A stretch of DNA of 64,000 bases from Brevundimonas sp. GTDB lineage: Bacteria > Pseudomonadota > Alphaproteobacteria > Caulobacterales > Caulobacteraceae. Positions 50,334 to 59,062 of this stretch are shown one piece after another; within the stretch, counting starts at the first letter, position 1, and each line of letters opens with the position of its first letter. The stretch covers positions 1 through 64,000 of the forward strand of contig NZ_JAQSDY010000030.1 of NCBI RefSeq assembly GCF_029946145.1, written 5' to 3'. The notes beneath the pieces were generated by a model that was given only the letters and a program-made list of their open reading frames with translations, was not told where the DNA came from and made no database searches. A program made the position numbers and the translations under genes.

Positions 50334-50833
50334 TCGCCGGCCAGGTCGCGGGGCTGCAGGAATCCCTCGAAGGCGCACCGGCCGGCCACATCCACGTTGA
50401 AGATGGCGGCGGCGCCCGGCGGAAAACCGCCGCTCATGCGATCCAGAACCGAAGGCGAGGCCGCGCTTTCGATCAGATACTCCACGGCCAGCAGGTGGAT
50501 GCCCGGATTGTGCGCCACCACCATCAGGCAACCGGCCTCGTCCTCGGCGTCCTCGATGTAGTGGCGCAGGGTGTCGGACCCGCCGTTGTAGAGTGGTTCG
50601 GGCTCGCGCACCTGCACATCGCCGAAGGCGTCGTGCAGCAGATCCCAGGTCTGGTGCGTGCGGGTCGAGGGGGAGACGAACGCAAGATCCGGCCGCATGC
50701 CCCGCGCGGCCAGTGCCCGGCCCATCGCGACGGCGTCGCTCCGTCCCTTGTCCGACAGGGAACGATCACGGTCATGGCCCGAGACGGACGACTTCTCGGC
50801 CTTGGCGTGGCGCATCAGGATCAGTCGTTGCAT
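50330..50833 (-). CDS. SixA-like histidine phosphatase
   Basis: LILMRHAKAEKS; VSPSTRTHQTWDLL; VVAHNPGIHLLA. Confidence 0.9.
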   Translation of the reverse strand: MQRLILMRHAKAEKSSVSGHDRDRSLSDKGRSDAVAMGRALAARGMRPDLAFVSPSTRTHQTWDLLHDAFGDVQVREPEPLYNGGSDTLRHYIEDAEDEAGCLMVVAHNPGIHLLAVEYLIESAASPSVLDRMSGGFPPGAAAIFNVDVAGRCAFEGFLQPRDLAGE

Positions 50834-50843
50834 GGCCCCGGCT

Positions 50844-51632
50844 TTAAGGGCGTTCGCGCGTTCCCGCCAGATCGCCGCCCACCAGTTTCTCGCCCAGTTT
50901 CTCACGGTGCGACCGGTTCGCCGGCTGGGGCTGGAGCGCGGGCGTCATCACCGGAGCTGTCGCCACCGCCCCGCCGGGCCGGATACGGGCATAGGCCTGA
51001 CGCGTCGCCTCCAGCAGGATGACCCCCGCCGCGCCCGGCATGATGCGCTTGCCGATCTGTTCGAAGCCGTCGGCCAACGGGAGCAGCGGCCCCCAAGGCG
51101 GTACATACAGGGTCTGGGACCAGGCGGTCGGCTCCAGCCCGGCGGCCCGCACCAGCCGCTCCAGCTGGCCCCGGGTGAAGGGCCGTCCATGCCCGAAGGG
51201 AGTCGTTTCAGCTCGCGCCCAGAGCCCGCCGCGCGCCGCCGCGACCAGGATGATCCGCCCCGCCGGCGACAGGGCGCGCACGGCCTCGGCCATCAGGGCC
51301 GGGGCGTCGTCTGCCTCTTCCAGGGCGTGGACCAGCAGGATGCGGTCGAACGAACCGGCGGCGAAGGGCAGGCGGCGATCGTCGACCAGAAGCGTCCGGT
51401 TCTTGCCGACGGGGGGCCACAGCTCGACCCCCTGACCGCCCGGCATGGCCGCGACCACGCGGCGCGCGCCGACGAAGGCGTCCAGCCAGGGCGTTGCGTA
51501 GCCGAGGCCCAGCACGTCGCTGTTGGCCGCCTCGCCCCAGGCGTCTTCCAGACGCCGGGCCAGCAGACGACGCGCCAGGGCGCCGGCCGGCTCGCCGTAG
51601 AAGATGCGAAGGTCCTCGATGCTGCGCCGCAT
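50844..51632 (-). CDS. Class I SAM-dependent methyltransferase-like protein
   Basis: LPFAAGSFDRILLVHALEEADDAPALMAEAVRALSPAGRIILV. Confidence 0.8.
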   Translation of the reverse strand: MRRSIEDLRIFYGEPAGALARRLLARRLEDAWGEAANSDVLGLGYATPWLDAFVGARRVVAAMPGGQGVELWPPVGKNRTLLVDDRRLPFAAGSFDRILLVHALEEADDAPALMAEAVRALSPAGRIILVAAARGGLWARAETTPFGHGRPFTRGQLERLVRAAGLEPTAWSQTLYVPPWGPLLPLADGFEQIGKRIMPGAAGVILLEATRQAYARIRPGGAVATAPVMTPALQPQPANRSHREKLGEKLVGGDLAGTRERP

Positions 51633-51677
51633 GGGATCAACATAGTCCGGGTCAGGCCGGGCTGCTAGGATGGGCGC

Positions 51678-52406
51678 ATGACCCTGGACGTGCACCTCTT
51701 CCCCTGCCTGAACGACAACTACGGCCTTCTGATCCGCGATGCCGCCACCGGCGTGGTCGCCACGATCGACACGCCGGACGCCGCCGTCATCCTGGACCAG
51801 CTGAAGCGATCGGGCTGGGGGCGGCTGGACCTGATCCTGAATACCCACTGGCACCAGGACCATACCCAGGGCAACGCCCGGCTGAAGGCGGAGACCGGCT
51901 GCGAGATCATCGGGCCGGAAGAGGCGCGCAAGGCGGCGCCCATCGACCGGATCGTCGCCGGCGGCGACACGGTGATGCTGGGCGAGACCATGCTGGAGGT
52001 TACCGACGCGCCGGGCCACACCCTGGGCCATATCGTCTATCGCTCGGCCGCGGACGCCCAGGCCTTCGTCGGCGATGTGCTGTTCGTGCTCGGCTGCGGC
52101 CGGCTGTTCGAGGGAACGCCCGAGCAGATGCACGCCAGCCTGCGGACCCTGGCGGCATGGCCGGACGAGACGGTGGTCTGGTGCGCCCATGAGTATACGG
52201 CCGCCAACGCCCGCTTCGCCCTGAGCCTGGACGGCCGGCCGGAAATGATCGCGCGGGCCGAGGAGATTTTCGCGATGCGCAAACGGGGGGAGGCGACCGT
52301 TCCGACCACCATCGGCGCGGAAAAGGCTTTCAATCCGTTCGTCCGGGCCGCCGACGCCGCAGAATTCGCCGCCCGGCGCGCCGCCAAGGACGTTTTCGCC
52401 GGCTAG
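51678..52406 (+). CDS. gloB: Hydroxyacylglutathione hydrolase (glyoxalase II)
   Basis: LNTHWHQDHTQGN metallo-beta-lactamase motif; DAPGHTLGHIVY; WCAHEYTAANARFAL. Confidence 0.95.
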   Translation: MTLDVHLFPCLNDNYGLLIRDAATGVVATIDTPDAAVILDQLKRSGWGRLDLILNTHWHQDHTQGNARLKAETGCEIIGPEEARKAAPIDRIVAGGDTVMLGETMLEVTDAPGHTLGHIVYRSAADAQAFVGDVLFVLGCGRLFEGTPEQMHASLRTLAAWPDETVVWCAHEYTAANARFALSLDGRPEMIARAEEIFAMRKRGEATVPTTIGAEKAFNPFVRAADAAEFAARRAAKDVFAG

Positions 52407-52412
52407 ACGCCT

Positions 52413-53228
52413 TCAGCGACGGAGCGGCGCGGCCGGGGTCAGGAAGGCGTCGATCACGCGGGCCGACGAGGGTCTGCCCGCCACGCCCTGGACCGGCGAC
52501 ACCACGATGCGCAGGTCGCCCCGGGCGTAGGTCACCGAGGCGCGGGCGCCGTCGACGATGGTGATGCTGCGCAGACGGTCCAGCGACGACCGGGCCGAGG
52601 GCGAGCGGGCGATGCGCAGGGCCGCGTCCGTCGACAGGATCAGGGCCTCGACGGTCAGGCTTTCGGCGGCGCTGTCGGTGTCGACATTGATCTCGATCAG
52701 TCGCCCCAGCGCCTGGCTCAGCATGGCGCTGCGCCGGGTCATCAGCTGGAACATCTGGGCCGGACCCAGGGTCGGCGGCGTCAGGCTGGGGGCCGGTCCG
52801 GACAGGGAGGCCGGCGATCCACCCGGCGCGCGCGGGGTATAGACGGTCATGCCGCCGCCGGGTGTGACCCGCAGCAGCTGATCGCCCGCGTCATTGCGGT
52901 AGATGACGTCGCCGCGCGGCGCCGCGGTCGGGCGCAGCACCCAGGTCTCGTCGCGCCGGTCAAAGCGCAGAAGGGGCCGTTGACCCGAACGGTCGAGGAT
53001 GAAGCCCTCGCCCGATTCCGCGACGTAACGGCCCGTGGGCGGCATAGTCCGCGAGGCCGGGGTGCTGTTGCGCAGAGACTGGCTCTGTTCGGCCTGGGCG
53101 TTCCCGCGGGTCTGGGCCTGGGCTTCGGAAGGCGTCGAGGCAAAGGACAGCCCCGCAGCCGCGAAGGCGATCGCCATCGCGGCCGGAAGCGGCGTTCGCG
53201 CCGTTCTGGACCCTGCCGTCAACTCCAT
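52413..53228 (-). CDS. Hypothetical secreted protein
   Basis: Signal-like N-terminus; no confident domain. Confidence 0.65.
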   Translation of the reverse strand: MELTAGSRTARTPLPAAMAIAFAAAGLSFASTPSEAQAQTRGNAQAEQSQSLRNSTPASRTMPPTGRYVAESGEGFILDRSGQRPLLRFDRRDETWVLRPTAAPRGDVIYRNDAGDQLLRVTPGGGMTVYTPRAPGGSPASLSGPAPSLTPPTLGPAQMFQLMTRRSAMLSQALGRLIEINVDTDSAAESLTVEALILSTDAALRIARSPSARSSLDRLRSITIVDGARASVTYARGDLRIVVSPVQGVAGRPSSARVIDAFLTPAAPLRR

Positions 53229-53277
53229 GGCGAACAGTCGTGAAACGGGCGCGCGGCGGATTTTGGGCAGCTCCGGG

Positions 53278-54003
53278 TCAGCCGACCAGATACTGACCAC
53301 CGTTCAGCGACAGGGTGCAGCCTGTGACATATCCGGCACGTTCGCCGGACAGCCAGGACACCATGTCAGCGATTTCCTCGCCTTTTCCGAGCCTTCCGAC
53401 CGGGATCTGGGCGATGATTCCGGCCAGGACCTTCTCGTCCATGGCCCCGACCATCTCGGTGTCGATATAGCCGGGGGCGATGCAGTTCACCGTCACGCCC
53501 TTGCGCGCATTCTCGAGCGCCAGCGCCTTGGTGAAGCCGATCATGCCGGCCTTGGCGGCGGAGTAGTTGGTCTGGCCGATCTGGCCCTTCTGGCCGTTGA
53601 TCGAGCTGATGTTGACGATGCGGCCGAAGCCGCGGTCGCGCATGCCGTTGATCACCTGACGCGTCATGTTGAAGACGCTGTCCATGTTGACGCGGATGAC
53701 GTCCGACCACTGGTCCGAGCTCATCTTGTGGAAGAAGCCGTCGCGGGTGATGCCGGCGTTGTTGACCAGCACGTCGATCGGCCCCAGCTGGTCCTCGACC
53801 TCCTTCACCGCGCGGGCGCAGTCCTCGAACGAGCCGACGTTGCCCTTGACGATGGTGACGCCCAGCTCCTTTGCGGTGGCCTCGGCCGCCTCGGTATTGC
53901 CGGAATAGCCGGCGGCGACGGACATGCCGTCTTCCTTCAACCGCTGGACGATCGCCTTGCCGATGCCGCGGGTGCCACCCGTGACCAGAGCCACTCGAGC
54001 CAT
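53278..54003 (-). CDS. phaB: Acetoacetyl-CoA reductase (SDR)
   Basis: ALVTGGTRGIGKAI; NNAGITRDGFFHKM; YSAAKAGMIGFTKALALE. Confidence 0.93.
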   Translation of the reverse strand: MARVALVTGGTRGIGKAIVQRLKEDGMSVAAGYSGNTEAAEATAKELGVTIVKGNVGSFEDCARAVKEVEDQLGPIDVLVNNAGITRDGFFHKMSSDQWSDVIRVNMDSVFNMTRQVINGMRDRGFGRIVNISSINGQKGQIGQTNYSAAKAGMIGFTKALALENARKGVTVNCIAPGYIDTEMVGAMDEKVLAGIIAQIPVGRLGKGEEIADMVSWLSGERAGYVTGCTLSLNGGQYLVG

Positions 54004-54102
54004 GTGCGTTTCCTTGTCCCTGACGGAGCCGTCTGACGCGGCGCCTGTTCAGGAACAGGTGTAGCGGCGGAAGGTTCGAGGGTCGACCCTTCGCGCCTCG
54101 CC

Positions 54103-55161
54103 TCAGATCTTCGCCATGTCCAGCACGAACCGGTACCGCACGTCCGACTTCTCCAGCCGGGCGTAGGCCTCGTTGATCTGGTCGGGGGCGATGACCTCGA
54201 TGTCGCAGGACAGGTCGTGCTCGGCGCAGAAGTCGAGCATCTCCTGGGTCTCGCGGATGCCGCCGATCAGCGACCCGGCGACGGCGCGACGGCGCCACAG
54301 CAGGCCCATTGCGTAAACCGGCAGACCCTCGGTGGTCAGGCCCAGCATGACCATGGTCCCGTCCCTGGCCAGCAGGTTCACATGGCTGGCGATCTCATGC
54401 GTCGCCGAGACGGTGTTGATGATCAGGTCGAAACTCTCGCCCGCCGCCTTCATCGCCGCCTTGTCCGAGTTGATGAGGAAATGCTTCGCCCCCATCCGCT
54501 CGGCGTCGGCCTTCTTGCGGTCCGAGGTCGACAGGACCGTGACCTCGGCTCCCATGGCCGCCGCCTGTTTGACGGCCATGTGGCCCAGGCCGCCCAGACC
54601 AATCACGGCGACCTTCGAACCCGGCCCGACCTTCCAGTGGCGCAGGGGCGAATAGGTGGTGATGCCGGCGCACAGCAGCGGCGCGGCGGCGTCCAGCGGA
54701 ATGCTGTCGGGGATGGTGACGACATAGTTCTGGTCGACGACGATGGCGGTGGCGTATCCGCCCTGGGTGATGGTCTGGCCGACGGCGGCGCCCTTGGGAT
54801 CGGCCGAGCCATAGGTCTGGGTCATGCCTGGGACGCAGTACTGTTCCTCGCCTTCCAGACAGGGTTTGCACTGGCGGCAGCTGTCGACCATGCAGCCGAC
54901 GCCGACCCGGTCGCCGACCTTGAAGCGGGCGACATTGCCGCCGACCGCCGTGACCACGCCCGCGATCTCGTGACCCGGGACGATTGGATAGGTCGTGTTG
55001 CCCAGGTCGTTCTTCACGACGTGCAGGTCGGAGTGGCAGACGCCGCAGAATTTGATCTCGATGGCCACGTCGTCCGGGCCCGGGTCGCGCCGGTCGAAGC
55101 TGAAGGGCGACAGGGGGGCGGCGCTGGACGTGGCGGCGAAGGCGCGGGTGGCGATGGGCAT
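54103..55161 (-). CDS. Zinc-type NAD(P)-dependent alcohol dehydrogenase
   Basis: CGVCHSDLHVVKNDLG; GHEIAGVVTAVG; VGVGCMVDSCRQCKPC. Confidence 0.93.
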   Translation of the reverse strand: MPIATRAFAATSSAAPLSPFSFDRRDPGPDDVAIEIKFCGVCHSDLHVVKNDLGNTTYPIVPGHEIAGVVTAVGGNVARFKVGDRVGVGCMVDSCRQCKPCLEGEEQYCVPGMTQTYGSADPKGAAVGQTITQGGYATAIVVDQNYVVTIPDSIPLDAAAPLLCAGITTYSPLRHWKVGPGSKVAVIGLGGLGHMAVKQAAAMGAEVTVLSTSDRKKADAERMGAKHFLINSDKAAMKAAGESFDLIINTVSATHEIASHVNLLARDGTMVMLGLTTEGLPVYAMGLLWRRRAVAGSLIGGIRETQEMLDFCAEHDLSCDIEVIAPDQINEAYARLEKSDVRYRFVLDMAKI

Positions 55162-55443
55162 GGAAACTCCTGCAGGGGCTTTCGTTCAAGTGAGCGCCGG
55201 AGCGAGCGCCCGCAAGGGCGCGTTGCCGGGTTGGCGGCGAAGCGCTAGGGTTGCTCTGTCGAAAAGGACCAGCGTCGGCAATTGGTAAGCCCGGCGTCCT
55301 TCCAAATTCTGGAAGGCTCCGTCGCCGCCCGGGCCCCCATGGGTCGGCGACCCTCGGCAAGCCTGGCGCACCCCGCGTCGCCCGGCTTGTCGGGCGTGTC
55401 CGCAGCGGCCCTCCCGTCAGGCCAATTTTGCTGGAGAGTCCCC

Positions 55444-55764
55444 ATGCCCACGATCACCGCCGATGCAGGCGTCGTCACCCAGATCAATGTCTTCGAGGTC
55501 CTTCCCGGTCAGACCGGAAACCTGATCGCCCTGTTGCAGGAGGCCGCCGCGGCGTGCCGCACCAACGTGCCCGGATGGCTCTCCGCCAGCCTCCACGTCA
55601 GCGACGACGGCCGCCGGGTGATCAACTACGCCCAGACAAGGGATCGCGCGGCCATGGGCGAGGTCTTCGCCTTCCTCACGCGCCAGGGATTCCTGGAGCG
55701 GAACAAGGCTTTCGGCGTCGCCGGTCCGGGCCTCTACGAGGTCGTATGGACGCTGGAGCGCTGA
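55444..55764 (+). CDS. Antibiotic biosynthesis monooxygenase (ABM)-like protein
   Basis: QINVFEVLPGQTGNLIALLQEAAAACRTNVPGWLSASLHVSDDGRRVINYAQ. Confidence 0.8.
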   Translation: MPTITADAGVVTQINVFEVLPGQTGNLIALLQEAAAACRTNVPGWLSASLHVSDDGRRVINYAQTRDRAAMGEVFAFLTRQGFLERNKAFGVAGPGLYEVVWTLER

Positions 55765-55776
55765 CCCGAAGGCGGC

Positions 55777-56544
55777 TCAGCCCAGCTTTTCGATCAGCGC
55801 CTGGGCCGCCGCCGGATTGCGCACCTTCGCCCCGGCGATGAAATAGGCGAAGACGTCGCCCGTCTTCGCCCAGTCGCGGGTCTGTTTGACGATCGCGTCC
55901 AGCTCGTCCGGGGACAGGCCCGTGGGCTCGTCCTCGCGGCTCGACATCAGCCGCGCGTACCTGAAATCGGCGGTGTTCTGGTCGATCCGCGGCCATTCCG
56001 GCGCCTCGTCGTCGTGGCCGTAGACGATGGCCGCGCCGTATTTGCGGGCCAGATCGTAGAACTGCTCGTTGTCGAACGTTCCGCTGCGGACCTCCAGCGC
56101 ATGCCGCAGCCGCACCCCGTCCTTCTCCTTGGGCAACAGCTTCAGAAAGCCCTCGAAATCGACCGGATCGAACTTCTTGGTGGCCATGAACTGCCAGTTG
56201 ATCGGCCCCAGCTTGTCCCCGAGCACGGTCAGGCCCTGATCGAGGAACCGATCGAAACTCTCGGCGCCTTCCGACAGGATTTTCCGGTTGGTGCAGAACC
56301 GGCTGGCCTTGACCGCGAAGACGAAGTCGTCTGGCGTCTCGTCGCGCCACTTCATCCAGGTCTCGGGCTTGAAGCCGGAATAATAGGTGCCGTTGATCTC
56401 CAGCGACTGCGTAGTTAGGCTCATAAACGCAAGCTCTTGTTTTTGCGGTAGTTTTTCTGGATAGAAGACTCCACGCCATGGTTCGTACGTCCAACCACCC
56501 ACGCCAACCCTGATTTTGCCGGTCATTTCAGTCCCCAATTCCAC
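55777..56544 (-). CDS. DUF72 family protein (5' end apparently replaced)
   Basis: KIRVGVGGWTYEPWRGVFYPEKLPQK...EINGTYYSGFKPETWMKWRDETPDDFVFAVKASRF. Confidence 0.9.
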   Translation of the reverse strand: MELGTEMTGKIRVGVGGWTYEPWRGVFYPEKLPQKQELAFMSLTTQSLEINGTYYSGFKPETWMKWRDETPDDFVFAVKASRFCTNRKILSEGAESFDRFLDQGLTVLGDKLGPINWQFMATKKFDPVDFEGFLKLLPKEKDGVRLRHALEVRSGTFDNEQFYDLARKYGAAIVYGHDDEAPEWPRIDQNTADFRYARLMSSREDEPTGLSPDELDAIVKQTRDWAKTGDVFAYFIAGAKVRNPAAAQALIEKLG

Positions 56545-56553
56545 CGAGACAGT

Positions 56554-56832
56554 TTAGCCGTTGGTGAGCTTCCAGATGAGCGGATTTTCACCGGCTTTTT
56601 GGCCCACGCGCATTTTCTGGAGAGCCTTTCTCGGATCGCTGAAGGCAGCCACGTCGGGATGAAAGCTACAGTTCTCACCCCTGACGGAATAGTGGCGCTC
56701 CAGTTGTCCGCAAACTAGTCCGGGCCGCACAATCCCGCCGCATCGCATGTGGTCATAAAACGCTGGGCGCGCATGCCATTTCCGACGGACCTGTTGATCC
56801 CGAAGCTGCTTCCATTGTTCGTCGTGCGTCAT
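56554..56832 (-). CDS. Hypothetical protein (92 aa)
   Basis: ORF in AT-richer islet; WHARPAFYDHMRCGGIVRPGLVCGQLERHYSVRGENCSFHPD. Confidence 0.55.
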   Translation of the reverse strand: MTHDEQWKQLRDQQVRRKWHARPAFYDHMRCGGIVRPGLVCGQLERHYSVRGENCSFHPDVAAFSDPRKALQKMRVGQKAGENPLIWKLTNG

Positions 56833-56974
56833 AGTGCTCTCCTCGCTGTCTGCTCTCCTATTTAACTTGGCGATTTCCTCCCGGACTTAGATACAGGACT
56901 CACCTTCACTGGGTGACATTTCCTGATTCGGCTTTGGCTATGTTATTATCGCTGCATCCACTAGGAGATTAGAA

Positions 56975-57130
56975 ATGTCACGTACTAACAACACTGATTT
57001 CATCAACCCAAACCTCACTGCCATTCCTGCCCCTAATGCTGCCATTATGGAAGAGCTTCGACAAATCAAGGCGGCCGTTAAGCGCATCGAACAGCGTCAA
57101 CTTCGAGACAAACAACAGCCGGACACTTAA
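56975..57130 (+). CDS. Small hypothetical protein (51 aa)
   Basis: ATG behind AGGAGATTAGAA; MSRTNNTDFINPNLTAIPAPNAAIMEELRQIKAAVKRIEQRQLRDKQQPDT. Confidence 0.55.
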   Translation: MSRTNNTDFINPNLTAIPAPNAAIMEELRQIKAAVKRIEQRQLRDKQQPDT

Positions 57131-57201
57131 CACGCTTTATGGTGGCGCTTGTTTCTAGCAGGCCGCGGCCCATACTTGGCACCTCAGCAATAGGACAAAA
57201 T

Positions 57202-57384
57202 ATGAACTCGACTTCTTCTTTTGCGGTAATCAAGGCCTTGGTAGAGACCTGCTCTGAAATTCAGGGCGGCGGCCAACCCAATCTGGCCCATAAACTAGCG
57301 CCTGCACTGGCACAGGCAGAAGCCTACGGTTGGCATCAGGATGTAGACCAGCTCAAAGAGCTTATCGCCGCGCAACCCAGCTAG
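57202..57384 (+). CDS. Small hypothetical protein (60 aa)
   Basis: MNSTSSFAVIKALVETCSEIQGGGQPNLAHKLAPALAQAEAYGWHQDVDQLKELIAAQPS; start uncertain (57139 alternative). Confidence 0.5.
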   Translation: MNSTSSFAVIKALVETCSEIQGGGQPNLAHKLAPALAQAEAYGWHQDVDQLKELIAAQPS

Positions 57385-57480
57385 GGCAAAGAGGGACGCC
57401 CTTAGGGCTGTATAGACCGACTCTGTGACCTAATGCAGCATTTTCAACGACTTAGCCAGGTGCTTAACTCCGCACTACTG

Positions 57481-57609
57481 CTCGATCGAGGTCGTGTGCC
57501 GGCTGGCGTATTCCAGCTCGCGCTTCTGGCTCCATTTCTCGGGATAGAAGACGCCGCGCCACGGCTCATAGGTCCAGCCGCCGATGCCGACGCGGATCTT
57601 GCCTGTCAT
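57481..57609 (-). pseudogene. DUF72 5'-end fragment
   Basis: Encodes MTGKIRIGIGGWTYEPWRGVFYPEKWSQKRELEYASRHTTSIE then Q*; homologous to the start of the gene at 55777-56544. Confidence 0.85.
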
Positions 57610-57640
57610 GTCGTCCTCCCTGTCCACAAGGGACCTAGGA

Positions 57641-58222
57641 TCAGAGGGGCGAACTCACAAGCGCCCGGTAGGCTGCGGTCGCCTGCCCCCGCGCCGTCTC
57701 GTCATCCAGCAGGCGGCGCGAGTGTCCATAGGCCAGCACCAGCCCCTTGAACTGGAACACCTTGAGTTCCAGCGTCGTGTCGTCGGCGTCGGGACAAAGG
57801 GCCCGGAATTCGCGCTTCAGCGTCTTCGCCCAGAGCACCTGGCTGCCCTTCAGCGTGTCGCGCAGCGGACCCGGCTGGTCGTCCAGTTCCATCGCCGCGG
57901 CCTTCAGGGGGCAGCCTCCCGGGCGGTCCTCGCCGTCGATCCAGTCCAGTTCGCCCTTGAAGATCCGATCCAGCCGTTCGCGACCGGGGGCAAGAGGCTC
58001 AGCCGGGTCCCAGACCGCCGTCCTGAAACGGTCGATCATGGCGTCCACCACCTCGGCCTGCAGCGCCTCCTTGGACTGGAAATGCTTCAGCACGGCGCTC
58101 TTGGACACGCCCGCGGCGCCCGCGACGTCCTGCAGGCTGACGGCGGCGAGGCCTCGCACGGTGACCTGCGCCATCGCCTCGTCGATCAGCCGGGCATGCG
58201 TAGCGTCGCCTTTGGGCGGCAT
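57641..58222 (-). CDS. TetR/AcrR-family transcriptional regulator
   Basis: LIDEAMAQVTVRGLAAVSLQDVAGAAGVSKSAVLKHFQSKEALQAEVV. Confidence 0.9.
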   Translation of the reverse strand: MPPKGDATHARLIDEAMAQVTVRGLAAVSLQDVAGAAGVSKSAVLKHFQSKEALQAEVVDAMIDRFRTAVWDPAEPLAPGRERLDRIFKGELDWIDGEDRPGGCPLKAAAMELDDQPGPLRDTLKGSQVLWAKTLKREFRALCPDADDTTLELKVFQFKGLVLAYGHSRRLLDDETARGQATAAYRALVSSPL

Positions 58223-58243
58223 GAAATCAAACCTCTTGACTCG

Positions 58244-58263
58244 AAGTGACCGATCGGTCACTT
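58244..58263. promoter_or_regulatory. 20-bp perfect palindrome, probable TetR-family operator
   Basis: AAGTGACCGATCGGTCACTT between divergent tetR and 58326 gene; half-site CGGTCACTT nearby. Confidence 0.75.
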
Positions 58264-58325
58264 AATGGTGCACGAACGGTCACTTTCCCACGGATCGTTC
58301 GCCATGACCAGCCCCGGAGGATACC

Positions 58326-58649
58326 ATGCTCGTCCTGTCCCTGATGGCGGCCCTCGCCGTCCAGACCGCCGCCCCCGCACCGTCGTCGGGCGCCGCGGCC
58401 ACCCTGCTTCAACCCCGCGAGGTCCAGCTGAACCTCGACGGCCGCAACTGGAACTGCGGTCCCGCCGGCCAATGCGTCGGGCGCGGCGGCGGCACGACCC
58501 AGCCGCTGATGCGCGAATGCCGCCGCTTCGTCAGCCGCGCGGGCCTGGTGTCCAGCTTCGGCCGCGCCGGCCTTTCCCTGACCGAGGCCGAGGTGGCCGA
58601 GTGCAACGCCACCGAAATCGCCCGCACCCGGCGGGCGGTCGGCGCCTGA
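58326..58649 (+). CDS. Hypothetical secreted protein
   Basis: Signal-like MLVLSLMAALAVQTAAPAP; divergent from tetR. Confidence 0.6.
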   Translation: MLVLSLMAALAVQTAAPAPSSGAAATLLQPREVQLNLDGRNWNCGPAGQCVGRGGGTTQPLMRECRRFVSRAGLVSSFGRAGLSLTEAEVAECNATEIARTRRAVGA

Positions 58650-59062
58650 TGGCCGCCGGACGCAACCGCGCGACGCTTGAAGCCGTCTTCGAAGGTCTGG
58701 CCGTCGGTGACGGCCGGGCCTTCGTCGACGCCATGGCCGAGGACTTCACCTGGATCATGATCGGATCGACCGACTGGTCCGGCGTCTATCGCGGCAAGGC
58801 GGCGGTGCGCGGCGAGCTGCTGCGCCCGCTGATGGCGCGCTTCAAATCCTACCGGAACACGCCGCGGCGCTTCATCGTCGATGGCGACCGGGCCGCGATC
58901 CAGTGTCAGGGCGACGCCGAGACCCTGGACGGCAAACGCTATGACAACACCTACTGCTGGGTGGTGCGGTTCCGGAACGGCCAGTTGGTCGAACTGACCG
59001 AATACATGGACACCCAGCTGGTCGTCGACGCCCTCGGCCCCTACGAGCGCGGCGCGGCCTAG
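58649..59062 (+). CDS. SnoaL/NTF2-like ketosteroid-isomerase-related protein
   Basis: FEGLAVGDGRAFVDAMAEDFTWIMIGSTDWSGVYRGKAAVRGELLRPL; ATGA overlap. Confidence 0.85.
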   Translation: MAAGRNRATLEAVFEGLAVGDGRAFVDAMAEDFTWIMIGSTDWSGVYRGKAAVRGELLRPLMARFKSYRNTPRRFIVDGDRAAIQCQGDAETLDGKRYDNTYCWVVRFRNGQLVELTEYMDTQLVVDALGPYERGAA

